Below are positions 14,598 through 23,717 of a stretch of DNA of 64,000 bases, piece by piece. Under the pieces are notes generated by a model. The model searched no databases, was not told where the DNA came from, and saw only the letters and a list, made by a program, of their open reading frames with translations. The DNA comes from Micromonospora echinaurantiaca (GTDB taxonomy: Bacteria > Actinomycetota > Actinomycetes > Mycobacteriales > Micromonosporaceae). Made by a program: the position numbers and the translations under genes. Where the stretch lies: positions 2,182,501-2,246,500 of the forward strand of contig NZ_LT607750.1 in the NCBI RefSeq assembly GCF_900090235.1, read 5' to 3'. Within the stretch, counting starts at the first letter, position 1. Each line of letters starts with the position of its first letter.

Positions 14598-15371
14598 TCA
14601 GGAAACGTCCGGCTCGGCGCTCTGCTCCCAGATCGACTTCATCTCGTCGAACGCCTGCTCCATGAGCTGCACCATCGCCCGCCGGGCGCGTTCGCCGTCG
14701 TGCCGCTGGATCGCCTGGGCGACGTCGGCGTGCAGCTGGAGGGCCTCGTCGCTCGGGTGGTGCGGCATCAGGTGGTGCTTGTGCCGGCCGGTGAGCACTT
14801 CGGCGATCAGGTCCTGCAACCGGACGAACATCTCGTTACCGGACGCGACCAGTACCCGCCGGTGGAACTCGATGTCGAGGCTCAGGAACCGCTCCTCGTC
14901 GCCGGCCTTGCCGGCGGCCCACATCTTCGCCGCGAGCCCGACCAGGTCGCTCGCCTCGTCGTGGTCGGCCCGGGTGGCGGCCAGCCAGGCGGCGTGCGGC
15001 TCGACCGCGGTACGCAGCTCGGTGATCGACCGGAGCTGGGTGATCCGCCCGGCCGAGGCGAGCCGCCAGCGGATCACCTGCGGGTCGAAGACGTTCCAGT
15101 CGTTCGCCGGCCGGATCATCACCCCGACCCGGCGGCGGGTCTCGATGAACCCGATGGAGGCGAGGACGCGCAGCACCTCGCGGATCACCGAGCGGGACAC
15201 CGCGTACCGGTCGACCAGCTCGTCGATGTTGAGGACCGCCCCGGGGGCCAGGTCGCCGCCGCAGATGGCCGTGCCGAGGTGGTCGAGGACACGTGCGTGC
15301 AGCCCGGCCTCGGCAGGGGCGTTCTGGGCGGCTGCGCCCCCGGAGGAGTACCGTTCCACGCCACGGATCAT
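14598..15371 (-). CDS. FCD-domain GntR (FadR subfamily) transcriptional regulator
   Basis: This 257-residue regulator has a winged helix at about 18-85 (NIDELVDRYAVSRSVIREVL is the recognition region) followed by an all-helical FCD domain. The FCD motifs DIEFHRRVLVASGN and the downstream His-Ala-Asp segment can form the usual metal site. FCD regulators sense sugar acids or other carboxylates. It is divergent from the hexonate transport and catabolic operon starting at 15497, so repression of that operon, relieved by a keto-deoxy sugar acid or aldonate, is the natural reading. I chose the ATG at 15371 because it precedes the family region; the frame is open further upstream to 15512 but would invade the target promoter. 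Confidence 0.85.
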   Translation of the reverse strand: MIRGVERYSSGGAAAQNAPAEAGLHARVLDHLGTAICGGDLAPGAVLNIDELVDRYAVSRSVIREVLRVLASIGFIETRRRVGVMIRPANDWNVFDPQVIRWRLASAGRITQLRSITELRTAVEPHAAWLAATRADHDEASDLVGLAAKMWAAGKAGDEERFLSLDIEFHRRVLVASGNEMFVRLQDLIAEVLTGRHKHHLMPHHPSDEALQLHADVAQAIQRHDGERARRAMVQLMEQAFDEMKSIWEQSAEPDVS

Positions 15372-15496
15372 ATCAGTTAGATCAACCTCTTGAATAAGTC
15401 CGCTTTTTCGGCCTAGCATCCCGACGTTAAGCGGATGTAAACACCGAGGTAGCGCCCTAGCCAGGGCAGCGACCGGGGACAGAAGGAGAGACAAGC
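15372..15496. promoter_or_regulatory. Divergent control region of the hexonate operon
   Basis: This AT-richer stretch between the FCD regulator and the transport operon carries the small inverted repeat TCAA-CCTC-TTGA at about 15382-15393, a candidate operator half. GAAGGAGAG lies just before the GTG at 15497 as ribosome-binding site. A GCCCT/AGGGC mini-hairpin occurs at about 15455-15469. No stronger palindrome is visible, so the operator position is uncertain. Confidence 0.4.
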
Positions 15497-16786
15497 GTGC
15501 GACGTCGATCAATAATCGGCACTTCTCTGGCCGTGGTCGCCGCCATGGGCCTGTCCGCCTGCGGCGGCGGGGACGACGGCGGCAGCGGTTCGAACACCCT
15601 CCGGGTGACGCTGGTCAACCACGTCTGGACGGAGAACATCAAGAAGGCCCTGCCGGAGTTCGAGAAGCAGACCGGCCTCAAGGTCGAGGTGACCCAGCTC
15701 GGCGAGGACCAGCTGTCGGACCAGTACAACGTCAAGCTGAACGCCGGGTCCACCGACCTGGACGTGATGATGTACCGGCCGCTGCAGGAGGGGAAGCTGT
15801 TCGCCAAGAACAAGTACCTCGCCGACCTGACCGACAAGGCCAAGTCGGACGGCGCCTTCGAGTTCAGCGACTTCCAGGCCGGCCCGGTGCAGGCCACCTC
15901 GTACGAGGACAAGCTGGTCGGCGTGCCGATCATCACCGAGCAGGAGGTCCTCTACTACCGCAAGGACCTGCTGGAGAAGTCCGGCTTCACCGCCCCGCCG
16001 AAGACCCTTGACGAGCTCAAGGCGCAGGCGGCCAAGGTCGAGGCCGACAACCCGGGCGTCGCCGGCTTCGTGGCCCGTACCGGCAAGTCCGCCGCGGTCA
16101 CCCAGTTCTCCAGCTTCCTGTACAGCTTCGGCGGCGACTTCGTCGACGCCAGCGGCAAGGCCACGGTCAACACCGAGCAGGCCAAGCAGGCGTACGCCTA
16201 CTACGGCGGGCTGCTGCGCGACCACGGCCCGGAGAACATCAGCACCGACATGAGCTGGTCCGAGGCGATGGCGATCTTCACCCAGGGCAAGGCGGCCTTC
16301 TACACCGAGGCCAACTCGCTCTACAAGAACGCCACCGACCCGGCCAAGTCGAAGGTCTCCGACACCGTCGGCTTCGCCACCTTCCCGGCCGGCCCGGCCG
16401 GCTCCAAGCCGTACAACGTCCCGTCCTGGGCGCTCGGCATCAACGACGCGTCTAAGAACAAGGACAACGCCTGGAAGTTCATCCAGTGGGCGGCCGGCAA
16501 GGACCAGTCGCTGGCGCAGCAGAAGGCCGGCGTCCCCGGCGCCCGCGCCTCCGTCTGGGCGAACCCGGAGGGCACCTCGACCTACCCGAAGGACCTCGCC
16601 GAGGCCACCGCGGTCAGCACCACCAACGGTGTCGGCCACGACCGTCCGCTGGTCGTGAAGGTCGCCGAGGCGCGGGAGATCGTCGGTCAGCCGATCGTCG
16701 ACGCGATCACCGGCAAGGACGCGGCCGCCTCGGCGGACGCGGCGAACGAGAAGTTCCAGAAGTTCCTCGACGACGAGGCGAAGTAG
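15497..16786 (+). CDS. ABC transporter substrate-binding lipoprotein (sugar/sugar acid)
   Basis: This 429-residue lipoprotein has a basic N-terminus, a hydrophobic core and the lipobox LSAC with Cys22. It then folds as an extracellular solute-binding protein of the maltose-binding (family 1) type. Internal features include DVMMYRPLQEGKLF, GVPIITEQEVLYYRKDLLEK and NVPSWALGINDASKNKDNAW, typical of the class. It should capture the operon's substrate outside the membrane and hand it to the two permeases that follow. Linked dehydratases and kinases suggest an aldonate or an oligosaccharide that yields one. A strong hairpin follows the gene, allowing more binding protein than permease to be made. 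Confidence 0.88.
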   Translation: MRRRSIIGTSLAVVAAMGLSACGGGDDGGSGSNTLRVTLVNHVWTENIKKALPEFEKQTGLKVEVTQLGEDQLSDQYNVKLNAGSTDLDVMMYRPLQEGKLFAKNKYLADLTDKAKSDGAFEFSDFQAGPVQATSYEDKLVGVPIITEQEVLYYRKDLLEKSGFTAPPKTLDELKAQAAKVEADNPGVAGFVARTGKSAAVTQFSSFLYSFGGDFVDASGKATVNTEQAKQAYAYYGGLLRDHGPENISTDMSWSEAMAIFTQGKAAFYTEANSLYKNATDPAKSKVSDTVGFATFPAGPAGSKPYNVPSWALGINDASKNKDNAWKFIQWAAGKDQSLAQQKAGVPGARASVWANPEGTSTYPKDLAEATAVSTTNGVGHDRPLVVKVAEAREIVGQPIVDAITGKDAAASADAANEKFQKFLDDEAK

Positions 16787-16793
16787 TCCGACC

Positions 16794-16829
16794 GCGGGGT
16801 GGCGGGGCCGACCGGCTCCGCCACCCCGC
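16794..16829 (+). terminator. Intra-operon hairpin after the binding-protein gene
   Basis: GCGGGGTGGCGG (16794-16805) and CCGCCACCCCGC (16818-16829) form a 12-bp perfect stem, with a second GCCG/CGGC stem inside. It lies between the binding protein and permease genes. Such hairpins act as partial terminators or mRNA stabilisers and set the binding-protein to permease ratio. Confidence 0.75.
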
Positions 16830-16863
16830 GCCGGGACCCTGGCCCTGAGCACCCGGAGACCCC

Positions 16864-17811
16864 ATGTCAGTCGTCACCACCCCAGCCACCAGATCGCCCG
16901 CGGCCCCGTCCGGGCCGACCGAATCGGCCTGGTCGCGCTGGGCCAACGCGCACCGCAAGTGGCTCTTCGCGGCACCCGCCATGGCGTTCGTCGCCGTGCT
17001 GATCGTCTTCCCGGTGGCGTGGACCGGGTACCTGAGCCTCACCGACGCCGAGGGTTCGGTCCGCGCCGAGAGCGAGTTCATCGGCTTCCAGAACTACCTG
17101 GACGTGCTCTCCGACACCGACCGGTTCTGGCCGGCGGTGTGGCGCACCGTCCTGTTCACCGGCGTCGTGCTCCTGGTCGAGGTCGTCCTCGGCATGGCGA
17201 TCGCCCTGCTGCTGTGGCGGCCCTTCCGCGGTGAGAAGTGGGTCCGGGTCGCCATCCTGCTGCCGCTGGTGGCCACCCCGGTCGCGGTCGGCATGATGTG
17301 GCGACTGATCTTCGACCCCAACATCGGCATGGCCAACCAGCTGCTCAGCTGGGTGGGCATCGGGCCGCAGCCCTGGCTCTCCGGGCAGAGTTCGGCCCTG
17401 CCGACGACGATGTTCATCGACATCTGGCAGTGGACCCCGATGGTCGTGCTGATCCTGCTCGCCGGCCTGACCTCGCTGTCGGACGAGCCGCAGGAGGCGG
17501 CGCTGATCGACGGCGCCAGCACCTGGCAGCGGTTCCGGCACGTCACCCTGCCGCTGCTGATGCCGACCGTGATCGTCGCGGTCCTGCTGCGCGGCATCGA
17601 CGCGCTGAAGACCTTCGACATCCTCTACGCGACCAAGGGGCGCGGCGGCGGGTCGTTCCACGAGGTGGAGACGCTCAACGTCTACGCCTACGGGCTGAGC
17701 TTCGACTACAACGACTACGGCGTCTCGTCGACCGTCCTGATCATCTTCTTCCTGATCATCATCGGGGTGATGTGGGCCCTGACCTACCGCAAGAAGGGGC
17801 TGGAGCGATGA
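16864..17811 (+). CDS. Sugar ABC transporter permease (MalF-like)
   Basis: This is a 315-residue inner-membrane permease with six helices. The first is at about 37-57, and the ATPase-contact EAA loop reads EAALIDGASTWQRFRHVTLP near residue 217. The N-terminus is a Pro/Thr/Ala-rich cytoplasmic tail. It pairs with the next gene, whose ATG overlaps its stop (ATGA). No ATPase gene is in the operon, so it probably uses a shared ATPase of the MsiK type encoded elsewhere, as is common in actinomycetes. Confidence 0.88.
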   Translation: MSVVTTPATRSPAAPSGPTESAWSRWANAHRKWLFAAPAMAFVAVLIVFPVAWTGYLSLTDAEGSVRAESEFIGFQNYLDVLSDTDRFWPAVWRTVLFTGVVLLVEVVLGMAIALLLWRPFRGEKWVRVAILLPLVATPVAVGMMWRLIFDPNIGMANQLLSWVGIGPQPWLSGQSSALPTTMFIDIWQWTPMVVLILLAGLTSLSDEPQEAALIDGASTWQRFRHVTLPLLMPTVIVAVLLRGIDALKTFDILYATKGRGGGSFHEVETLNVYAYGLSFDYNDYGVSSTVLIIFFLIIIGVMWALTYRKKGLER

Positions 17812-18623
17812 AGCCGAGCAGGCCGTTCAAGGTGTTCCGGGCGGTGGCCCTGGTCGCCGTGGTGTTGTCGCTGGTCGCCCCGCTGATCTGGATGATCCTC
17901 GCGTCGCTGAAGACGAACGTCGACATCTACGACACCGAGAAGGCGTTCTCCTTCTCGCCCACCCTGGACAACTACGGCACCGTGCTGGAGCAGGCGAACT
18001 ACGTCCAGTTCATCGGCAACAGCCTCTGGGTGGCGTTCGCGGCGACCGTGCTGTCGCTGATCCTCGGCGTGCCCGCCGCGTACTCGATGAGCCGCTTCAA
18101 CATGAAGAAGTCCGCGCTCGTCGTGCTGATGGCCCGGGTCATCCCCGGCGTCTCGCTGCTGGTGCCCTGGTACTACGTCTTCTCGAACCTGCAGATGGTC
18201 GGCGGCTACACCGTGCTGATCCTCAGCCACATGTTCGTCTCGCTGCCGTTGATCGTCTACATCATGATGGGCTACTTCGACGGCCTGCCCGCCGAGCTCG
18301 AAGAGGCGGCCCTGGTCGACGGGCTGACCCACATCGGCGCGTTCCGGCGGATCACCCTGCCGCTGTCGGTGCCCGGCGTGGCCACCGCGGGCATCCTGTC
18401 GTTCATCTTCTCCTGGAACAACTTCATGTTCGCCCTGGTGCTCTCGGGCGCCGACACCAAGACGCTGCCCGTGGCGATCTTCGACTTCGTCGGCTACGCC
18501 AGCATCGACTGGGGCGGCCTGATGGCGGCGGCCACCGTGGTCACCGTGCCGATCATGGTGATCGCGCTGTTCGTGCAGAAGTACATCGTCTCCGGCCTCA
18601 CCGCCGGCGCCACGAAGGGCTGA
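17808..18623 (+). CDS. Sugar ABC transporter permease (MalG-like)
   Basis: This 271-residue six-helix permease has its EAA loop at about 165-185 (EEAALVDGLTHIGAFRRITL). The N-terminal helix VALVAVVLSLVAPLIWMILA and the ending VQKYIVSGLTAGATKG, a hallmark of MalG-type subunits, are both present. The ATG at 17808 overlaps the upstream stop by four bases. It is the second half of the channel with the preceding gene. Only four bases separate it from the galactonate dehydratase gene, tying import to catabolism. Confidence 0.9.
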   Translation: MKPSRPFKVFRAVALVAVVLSLVAPLIWMILASLKTNVDIYDTEKAFSFSPTLDNYGTVLEQANYVQFIGNSLWVAFAATVLSLILGVPAAYSMSRFNMKKSALVVLMARVIPGVSLLVPWYYVFSNLQMVGGYTVLILSHMFVSLPLIVYIMMGYFDGLPAELEEAALVDGLTHIGAFRRITLPLSVPGVATAGILSFIFSWNNFMFALVLSGADTKTLPVAIFDFVGYASIDWGGLMAAATVVTVPIMVIALFVQKYIVSGLTAGATKG

Positions 18624-18627
18624 GGCC

Positions 18628-19776
18628 ATGACGACGATCGCACGGGTGGAGACCTTCCTGGTCGCGCCCCGCTGGCTCTTCGTCCGGGTGGAGACCACCG
18701 ACGGGATCGTCGGCTGGGGCGAGGCCACCTGCGAGGGCCGCTCGGAGACCGTCCGCACCGCCGTCGAGCAGCTCAGCGAGTTGCTGATCGGCCAGGACGC
18801 GCTGCGCATCGAGGACCACTGGCAGGTGATGACCAAGGGCTCGTTCTACCGCGGCGGGCCGATCCTGGCCAGCGCGGTCGCCGGGCTCGACCAGGCGCTC
18901 TGGGACATCGCAGGCAAGCACTTCGGCGCGCCGGTGCACCAGCTGTTCGGCGGCCCGGTCCGGGACCGGATCCGGGTCTACGGCTGGGTCGGCGGCGACG
19001 AGCCCGCCGAGGTCCGCGACCAGATCAGCGCCGCCGTCGAGAGCGGCCTGACCGCGGTGAAGATGAACGCGTCCGGGAAGATGAGCCCGGTCGCCTCGGT
19101 CGCCGAGCTCGACGGCGTGGTCCGGCGGGTGGCCGCCGCCCGCGAGGTGCTCGGCGACGAGCGGGACGTGGCGGTCGACTTCCACGGCCGGTTCAGCCTG
19201 GCCAGCGCCCGCCGGGTCGCCCCGCTGCTGGAGGAGTTCCGGCCGTTCTTCCTCGAGGAGCCGGTGGTGCCGGAGAACTCGCACCTGATCGGCGAGTTCG
19301 TCCGCTCCACCACCACCCCGGTGTCCACCGGGGAGCGGCTCTACAACCGGCAGGAGTTCCTGCCGGTGCTCCAGGCCGGCATCGCGGTCGCCCAGCCGGA
19401 CCTGTCGCACGCCGGCGGCATCACCGAGGTGCGCAAGATCGCCGCGCTGGCCGAGGTGTACGACGTGCAGCTCGCCCCGCACTGCCCGCTCGGGCCGATC
19501 GCCCTGGCCGCCTGCCTCCAGGTCGGGTTCGCCACCCCGAACTACCTGATCCAGGAACAGAGCATCGGCATCCACTACAACCTCGGCGCCGAGGTGCTCG
19601 ACTACTGCCTCGACAAGACCCCGCTGACCTTCGTCGACGGCTACGTCGAGCGGCTCACGGCGCCCGGCCTCGGCATCGAGATCGACGAACACGCGGTGCG
19701 GACGGCCGACAAGCGCGGCCACGCCTGGCGCAGCCCCACCTGGCGGCACCGCGACGGCTCCTACGCGGAATGGTGA
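18628..19776 (+). CDS. dgoD: D-galactonate dehydratase
   Basis: This 382-residue enolase-superfamily enzyme has the exact length of E. coli DgoD and can be followed through the whole protein. Seen are KMN near residue 145, the metal ligand Asp184 with catalytic His186 in DFHGR, Glu210 in EEP, Glu236 in TGER, and His285 in PHCPLGP. GIHYNLGAEVLDYC lies near the C-terminus. The reaction is D-galactonate to 2-keto-3-deoxy-D-galactonate plus water, in the cytoplasm. It sits between the permease and aldolase genes as the first catabolic step. The dgoD call over other acid-sugar dehydratases rests on these motifs and the length; related aldonates cannot be excluded. Confidence 0.88.
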   Translation: MTTIARVETFLVAPRWLFVRVETTDGIVGWGEATCEGRSETVRTAVEQLSELLIGQDALRIEDHWQVMTKGSFYRGGPILASAVAGLDQALWDIAGKHFGAPVHQLFGGPVRDRIRVYGWVGGDEPAEVRDQISAAVESGLTAVKMNASGKMSPVASVAELDGVVRRVAAAREVLGDERDVAVDFHGRFSLASARRVAPLLEEFRPFFLEEPVVPENSHLIGEFVRSTTTPVSTGERLYNRQEFLPVLQAGIAVAQPDLSHAGGITEVRKIAALAEVYDVQLAPHCPLGPIALAACLQVGFATPNYLIQEQSIGIHYNLGAEVLDYCLDKTPLTFVDGYVERLTAPGLGIEIDEHAVRTADKRGHAWRSPTWRHRDGSYAEW

Positions 19777-19780
19777 TCAC

Positions 19781-20419
19781 ATGACCGTCAACCTCACCGC
19801 CGAACTCGCCGACGCCCGCATCCTCGCGGTCATCCGCGGCACCGACACCGCCGGCGCGATCGCCGCCGGCACGGCCCTGCTCGAAGAGGGCGTACGCATC
19901 GTCGAGGTGGCCCTCACCACGCCGGACGCCCTGCGCGCCATCGAGGCGCTGCGCGCGGCGGCGCCCGCCGGCTCCCTGGTCGGCGCCGGCACCGTGCTCA
20001 CCGCCGCCGACGTCGCCGACGTGGTCGCCGCGGGCGCCCAGTTCGTGGTCACGCCGGCCGTGGTCGAGTCGATCGCCGAGGCGGCCCGCCGGGGCGTCCC
20101 GGTCGCCGCCGGCGCGTTCACCCCGACCGAGGCGTACACCGCGATGCGGATGGGGGCCTCGGCGATCAAGCTCTTCCCGGCCTCGGTCGGCGGGCCGGCG
20201 TACCTCAAGGCGGTGCGCGACCCGTTCCCGGACATCCCGTTCGTCGCGGTCGGCGGCGTGGGCTTCGACGACGTGCCCGGCTACCTGGCCGCCGGCGCGA
20301 TCGCGGTCGGCGTCGGCGGGCCGCTGGTCGGCGACGCCGCCTCCGGCGGCGACCTGGCCGCCCTGCGGGAGCGGGCCCGCACCTACCTCGCCGCGGTCCG
20401 GGAGACGGCCCGCCGATGA
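19781..20419 (+). CDS. KDPG / KDPGal aldolase (class I)
   Basis: This 212-residue TIM-barrel aldolase has the Schiff-base lysine in SAIKLFPAS (Lys130) and the catalytic Glu42 in [11 protein letters not shown] phosphate-binding Gly-rich end (VAVGGVG and GVGGPLVG) is present. The family cleaves 2-keto-3-deoxy-6-phosphogluconate, or its galacto epimer in the DgoA branch, to pyruvate and glyceraldehyde-3-phosphate. Next to DgoD the galacto form is expected, but the nearby mannonate dehydratase would need the gluco form, so dual use is likely. It overlaps the sugar kinase gene by four bases. Confidence 0.88.
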   Translation: MTVNLTAELADARILAVIRGTDTAGAIAAGTALLEEGVRIVEVALTTPDALRAIEALRAAAPAGSLVGAGTVLTAADVADVVAAGAQFVVTPAVVESIAEAARRGVPVAAGAFTPTEAYTAMRMGASAIKLFPASVGGPAYLKAVRDPFPDIPFVAVGGVGFDDVPGYLAAGAIAVGVGGPLVGDAASGGDLAALRERARTYLAAVRETARR

Positions 20420-21369
20420 CCGCGCCGGATCTGCTCACCTTCGGCGAGGCGATGGTGTCGCTGCGCTCGGCCGGCCCGCTCGCCGCCGGGGGTTCGCTGA
20501 CCATGCACCTGGCCGGCGCCGAGTCCAACGTGGCCGTGGGGGTGGCCCGGCTGGGTCACCGGGCCGCCTGGGTCGGCCGGGTCAGCGGCGACGAGTTCGG
20601 CGAGTACACGCTGCGCCAGTTGCGCGCCGAGGGCGTCGAGGTGGCCGGCGTCAGCCGGGACGCGGACCGGCCGACCGGGCTGATGTTCCTGGAGCAGCGC
20701 ACCGCCGACCTGACCCGGGTGCAGTACCACCGCGCCGGATCGGCGGCCTCCGCGCTGCGCGTCGACGACCTGCGGGCACCGCTGGCCGCCGGCGCGCGGA
20801 TGCTGCACCTGACCGGGATCACCCCGGCGCTGTCCGACACCGCCCGGGAGGCCACCCGGTGGGCGGCCGAGGCCGCCGCCGCGGCCGGCATCCCGGTCTG
20901 CCTGGACGTCAACTACCGGGCCCGGCTCTGGTCCCGGGAGAGCGCCCGCGCGGTGCTCGCCCCGCTGGCCGGGCACGCCGCCATCGTCATCGCCTCCGCC
21001 GACGAGCTGGACCTCGTCGGCGAGCCGGGCGCGGACGAGTCCACCCTGGTGGCCGACCTGTTCCGCCGGGGCGTGCACACCGTCCTGGTCAAGCTGGGCG
21101 CCGACGGCGCCCGGGCGCACACCCCCGACGGGGTCCAGCACGTCGGGACGCTGACCGTGACCGCCGTCGACCCCGTCGGCGCCGGGGACGCGTTCACCGC
21201 GGGCTACCTGTCCGGCTGGTTCGACGGGCTCGACCTGCCCGGCCGACTCCGCCGGGCGGCCACCCTCGGCGCCTTCGCCGTCTCCACCAGGGGCGACTGC
21301 GAAGGACTGCCCCGCCGGGCGGAACTGTCCCTTCTCGAGGGCCACGAGACCGGAAGCGTCCTCCGTTAG
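20416..21369 (+). CDS. kdgK: 2-keto-3-deoxy-gluconate/galactonate kinase (PfkB family)
   Basis: This 317-residue ribokinase-like enzyme reads [20 protein letters not shown] at the N-terminus. It has the sugar-binding G-A-E-S-N-V-A motif near 33-40 and the C-terminal anion-hole signature [14 protein letters not shown] with catalytic Asp near 258. It phosphorylates 2-keto-3-deoxy sugar acids at C6 before aldolase cleavage. It is coupled to the aldolase by ATGA overlap and followed 35 bases on by manD. With a single kinase in the operon, it probably serves the products of both dehydratases. Confidence 0.85.
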   Translation: MTAPDLLTFGEAMVSLRSAGPLAAGGSLTMHLAGAESNVAVGVARLGHRAAWVGRVSGDEFGEYTLRQLRAEGVEVAGVSRDADRPTGLMFLEQRTADLTRVQYHRAGSAASALRVDDLRAPLAAGARMLHLTGITPALSDTAREATRWAAEAAAAAGIPVCLDVNYRARLWSRESARAVLAPLAGHAAIVIASADELDLVGEPGADESTLVADLFRRGVHTVLVKLGADGARAHTPDGVQHVGTLTVTAVDPVGAGDAFTAGYLSGWFDGLDLPGRLRRAATLGAFAVSTRGDCEGLPRRAELSLLEGHETGSVLR

Positions 21370-21404
21370 CCGCCGCCACACCCCGTGCAGAAAGGCACCA
21401 CCCC

Positions 21405-22634
21405 GTGAAGATCACCGCAGCGGACGTCATCGTCACCAGCCCGGACCGCAACTTCGTCACCCTCAAGATCACCACCGACGAGGGCATCGTCGGCCTGGGT
21501 GACGGCACGCTCAACGGCCGGGAACTGTCCGTCGCCTCGTACCTGCGCGACCACGTCGTCCCGCTGCTGATCGGCCGGGACCCGCACCGCATCGAGGACA
21601 CCTGGCAGTTCCTGTACCGCTCGGCGTACTGGCGGCGCGGGCCGGTCACCATGGCGGCCATCGCCGCCGTCGACGTGGCCCTGTGGGACATCAAGGCCAA
21701 GGCCGCCGGCATGCCGCTCTACCAGCTGCTGGGCGGCGCGTCGCGCACCGGCATCATGGCGTACGGGCACGCGTCCGGCCGGGACCTGCCGGAGCTGTTC
21801 GACTCGATCCGCCGGCACCTCGACGACGGCTTCCGGTCCATCCGGGTGCAGACCTCGGTGCCGGGCATCAACGCCGTCTACGGGGTGGCCGCCCAGCCCA
21901 GCGCCGACGGCAAGCGCTACGACTACGAGCCGGCGCAGCGCATCCCGCTCCCGGCCGAGGAGGACTGGGACACCCGGGCCTACCTGCGCCACCTGCCCGG
22001 CGTCTTCGAGGCGGTGCGCAACGAGTTCGGCCCGGAACTGCCGCTGCTGCACGACGGCCACCACCGGATGACCCCGATCCAGGCCGCCAAGCTCGGCAAG
22101 GCGCTGGAGCCGTACGACCTGTTCTGGCTGGAGGACTGCACCCCGGCGGAGAACCAGGAGGCGCTGCGGCTGGTCCGCCAGCACACCACCACCCCGCTGG
22201 CCATCGGCGAGATCTTCAACACCGTCTGGGACTACCAGACCCTGATCCGCGAGCAGCTCATCGACTACGTCCGCTCGGCGGTCACCCACACCGGCGGCAT
22301 CACCGCCATGCGCAAGCTGCTCGACTTCGCCGCGCAGTACCAGATCAAGTCCGGCATCCACGGCCCCACCGACATCTCGCCGGTCGGCATGGCCGCCGCC
22401 CTGCACCTGGACCTGGCGATCCACAACTTCGGCATCCAGGAGTACATGCGGCACGGCCCGCTCACCAACGAGGTGTTCCGCCAGTCGTTCACCTTCACCG
22501 ACGGCTACCTGCACCCGGGCGAGCAGCCGGGCATCGGCGTGGAGCTCGACGAGACGGCCGCCGCGAAGTTCCCATACCAGCCGGCCTACCTGCCGTTCAA
22601 CCGGCTCAAGGACGGCACCGTCCATGACTGGTGA
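21405..22634 (+). CDS. manD: D-mannonate dehydratase, ManD/RspA subgroup
   Basis: This 409-residue enolase-superfamily protein begins [20 protein letters not shown]. The pair Arg147 and Tyr159 in [15 protein letters not shown] falls at the same numbers as the catalytic pair described in characterised ManD enzymes. Other sites are LLHDGHHRM (metal Asp and His), [16 protein letters not shown] and the C-terminal GIQEYM. Those features favour genuine D-mannonate dehydration to 2-keto-3-deoxygluconate over the low-activity subgroup. GTG at 21405 is chosen because the translation then starts at the family N-terminus. The last codons overlap gntK. Confidence 0.88.
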   Translation: MKITAADVIVTSPDRNFVTLKITTDEGIVGLGDGTLNGRELSVASYLRDHVVPLLIGRDPHRIEDTWQFLYRSAYWRRGPVTMAAIAAVDVALWDIKAKAAGMPLYQLLGGASRTGIMAYGHASGRDLPELFDSIRRHLDDGFRSIRVQTSVPGINAVYGVAAQPSADGKRYDYEPAQRIPLPAEEDWDTRAYLRHLPGVFEAVRNEFGPELPLLHDGHHRMTPIQAAKLGKALEPYDLFWLEDCTPAENQEALRLVRQHTTTPLAIGEIFNTVWDYQTLIREQLIDYVRSAVTHTGGITAMRKLLDFAAQYQIKSGIHGPTDISPVGMAAALHLDLAIHNFGIQEYMRHGPLTNEVFRQSFTFTDGYLHPGEQPGIGVELDETAAAKFPYQPAYLPFNRLKDGTVHDW

Positions 22635-23208
22635 GCGGCGGCCGGCCCCGGCCGGCGCCACCCGGCACGTGGTCGTGATGGGGGTGTCCGGGGCCGGCAA
22701 GACCACGGTGGCCCGGGGCATCGCCGCGCGCACCGGGCTGACCTTCGCCGAGGCCGACGAGTTCCACCCGCCGGCCAACGTGGAGCGGATGCGGGCCGGC
22801 GTGCCGCTGGACGACGCCGCGCGCCAGCCCTGGCTGCGCGAGCTGGCGGCCTGGATGGCCGCCCGGGCCGCCGAGGGCGTGTCGACGGTGCTGGCCTGCT
22901 CGGCGCTGCGCCGGTCCTACCGCGACGTGCTCCGGCAGGGACCGCCGCAGGTGGAGTTCGTGCACCTGGACGGGCCGGCCGAGGTGATCCGGGAACGGCT
23001 GTCCCAGCGGGCCGGGCACTACATGCCGGCCAGCCTGCTGGAATCGCAGCTGGCCACGCTGGAGCAGCCCGACCCGGACGAGTCGGTCCTGGTGCTCGAC
23101 GTGTCGCTGACGCCGGAGGAACTGGTCGAGGCGGCGGTCGGCAAGCTCGGCCTGCCCCGGGTCGCCGACCTGACCCGCCCGGGTCACTCGGGCAGCGCGT
23201 CGAGGTAG
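22624..23208 (+). CDS. gntK: Gluconokinase
   Basis: This 194-residue P-loop kinase of the GntK family has Walker [10 protein letters not shown] at 20-28 and the gluconate-binding stretch [20 protein letters not shown]. Further features are [15 protein letters not shown] and the lid [17 protein letters not shown]. It phosphorylates D-gluconate to 6-phosphogluconate for the pentose phosphate route. Its ATG lies inside the end of manD (11-base overlap), so it is the last gene of the operon. The 3' end overlaps the convergent YchJ gene by 25 bases. Confidence 0.9.
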   Translation: MTGERRPAPAGATRHVVVMGVSGAGKTTVARGIAARTGLTFAEADEFHPPANVERMRAGVPLDDAARQPWLRELAAWMAARAAEGVSTVLACSALRRSYRDVLRQGPPQVEFVHLDGPAEVIRERLSQRAGHYMPASLLESQLATLEQPDPDESVLVLDVSLTPEELVEAAVGKLGLPRVADLTRPGHSGSASR

Positions 23209-23603
23209 ACCCAGCGGCCGTCCTCGCGGACGAAGCGGCTGCGCTCGGCCAGGGTGCCCGACCGCCCGCCGTGCCGGTAGTGGGCCCGGAACTCGACGGT
23301 GCCGGTGGTGTCGAAGAGACCGCCCCGGTCGGTGTCGACCACGTCGAGCCGGAGCCAGCGCTGGCCCGGGTCGAGGGCCAGCCGGGCCGGCCGGGTCGAG
23401 GAGTGCCAGCTGCGCAGCAGGTAGCCGGCGTCGCCGAGGGCGAACGCGCTGAACCGGGAGCGCATCAGCGCCTCTGCGGTCGTCGCGGCCGCGGCACCCC
23501 GGTGCAGCGGGCCGCAGCAGTCCACGTACGCCGCACCCGAGCCGCACGGGCACGGCCCGGCCGGGTCGGGCGCGGCGGTGCGGCGGGCGTCAGGTGGCGG
23601 CAT
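23184..23603 (-). CDS. YchJ-family SEC-C metal-binding protein
   Basis: This protein of about 139 residues starts MPPPDARRTAAPDPAGPCPC. The SEC-C zinc motif CPCGSGAAYVDCCGPLH is at about 17-33. The YchJ core RSRFSAFALGDAGYLLRSWH and a C-terminal cystatin-like sheet ([23 protein letters not shown]) follow. The family, UPF0225, is of unknown role, possibly binding zinc. I use the ATG at 23603; an open extension further upstream is Arg/Gly-rich and unlike the family. It converges on gntK with overlapping ends. Confidence 0.85.
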   Translation of the reverse strand: MPPPDARRTAAPDPAGPCPCGSGAAYVDCCGPLHRGAAAATTAEALMRSRFSAFALGDAGYLLRSWHSSTRPARLALDPGQRWLRLDVVDTDRGGLFDTTGTVEFRAHYRHGGRSGTLAERSRFVREDGRWVYLDALPE

Positions 23604-23717
23604 CAGGTCATTCTGACCCACCGCCGGGCCGGCTCCGGACCGGGCCGCCGGCAGGTCCCGGCAGCGGCGCCGCCCCGGCCCCGGCACCGGGTGCGGGCGG
23701 ACCGGTGCGGCGACCGG

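Noticed and set aside
15372-15496. A defined FCD operator palindrome
   Set aside because: Only a 4-bp inverted repeat (TCAA-N4-TTGA) is visible; too weak to assert as the operator.
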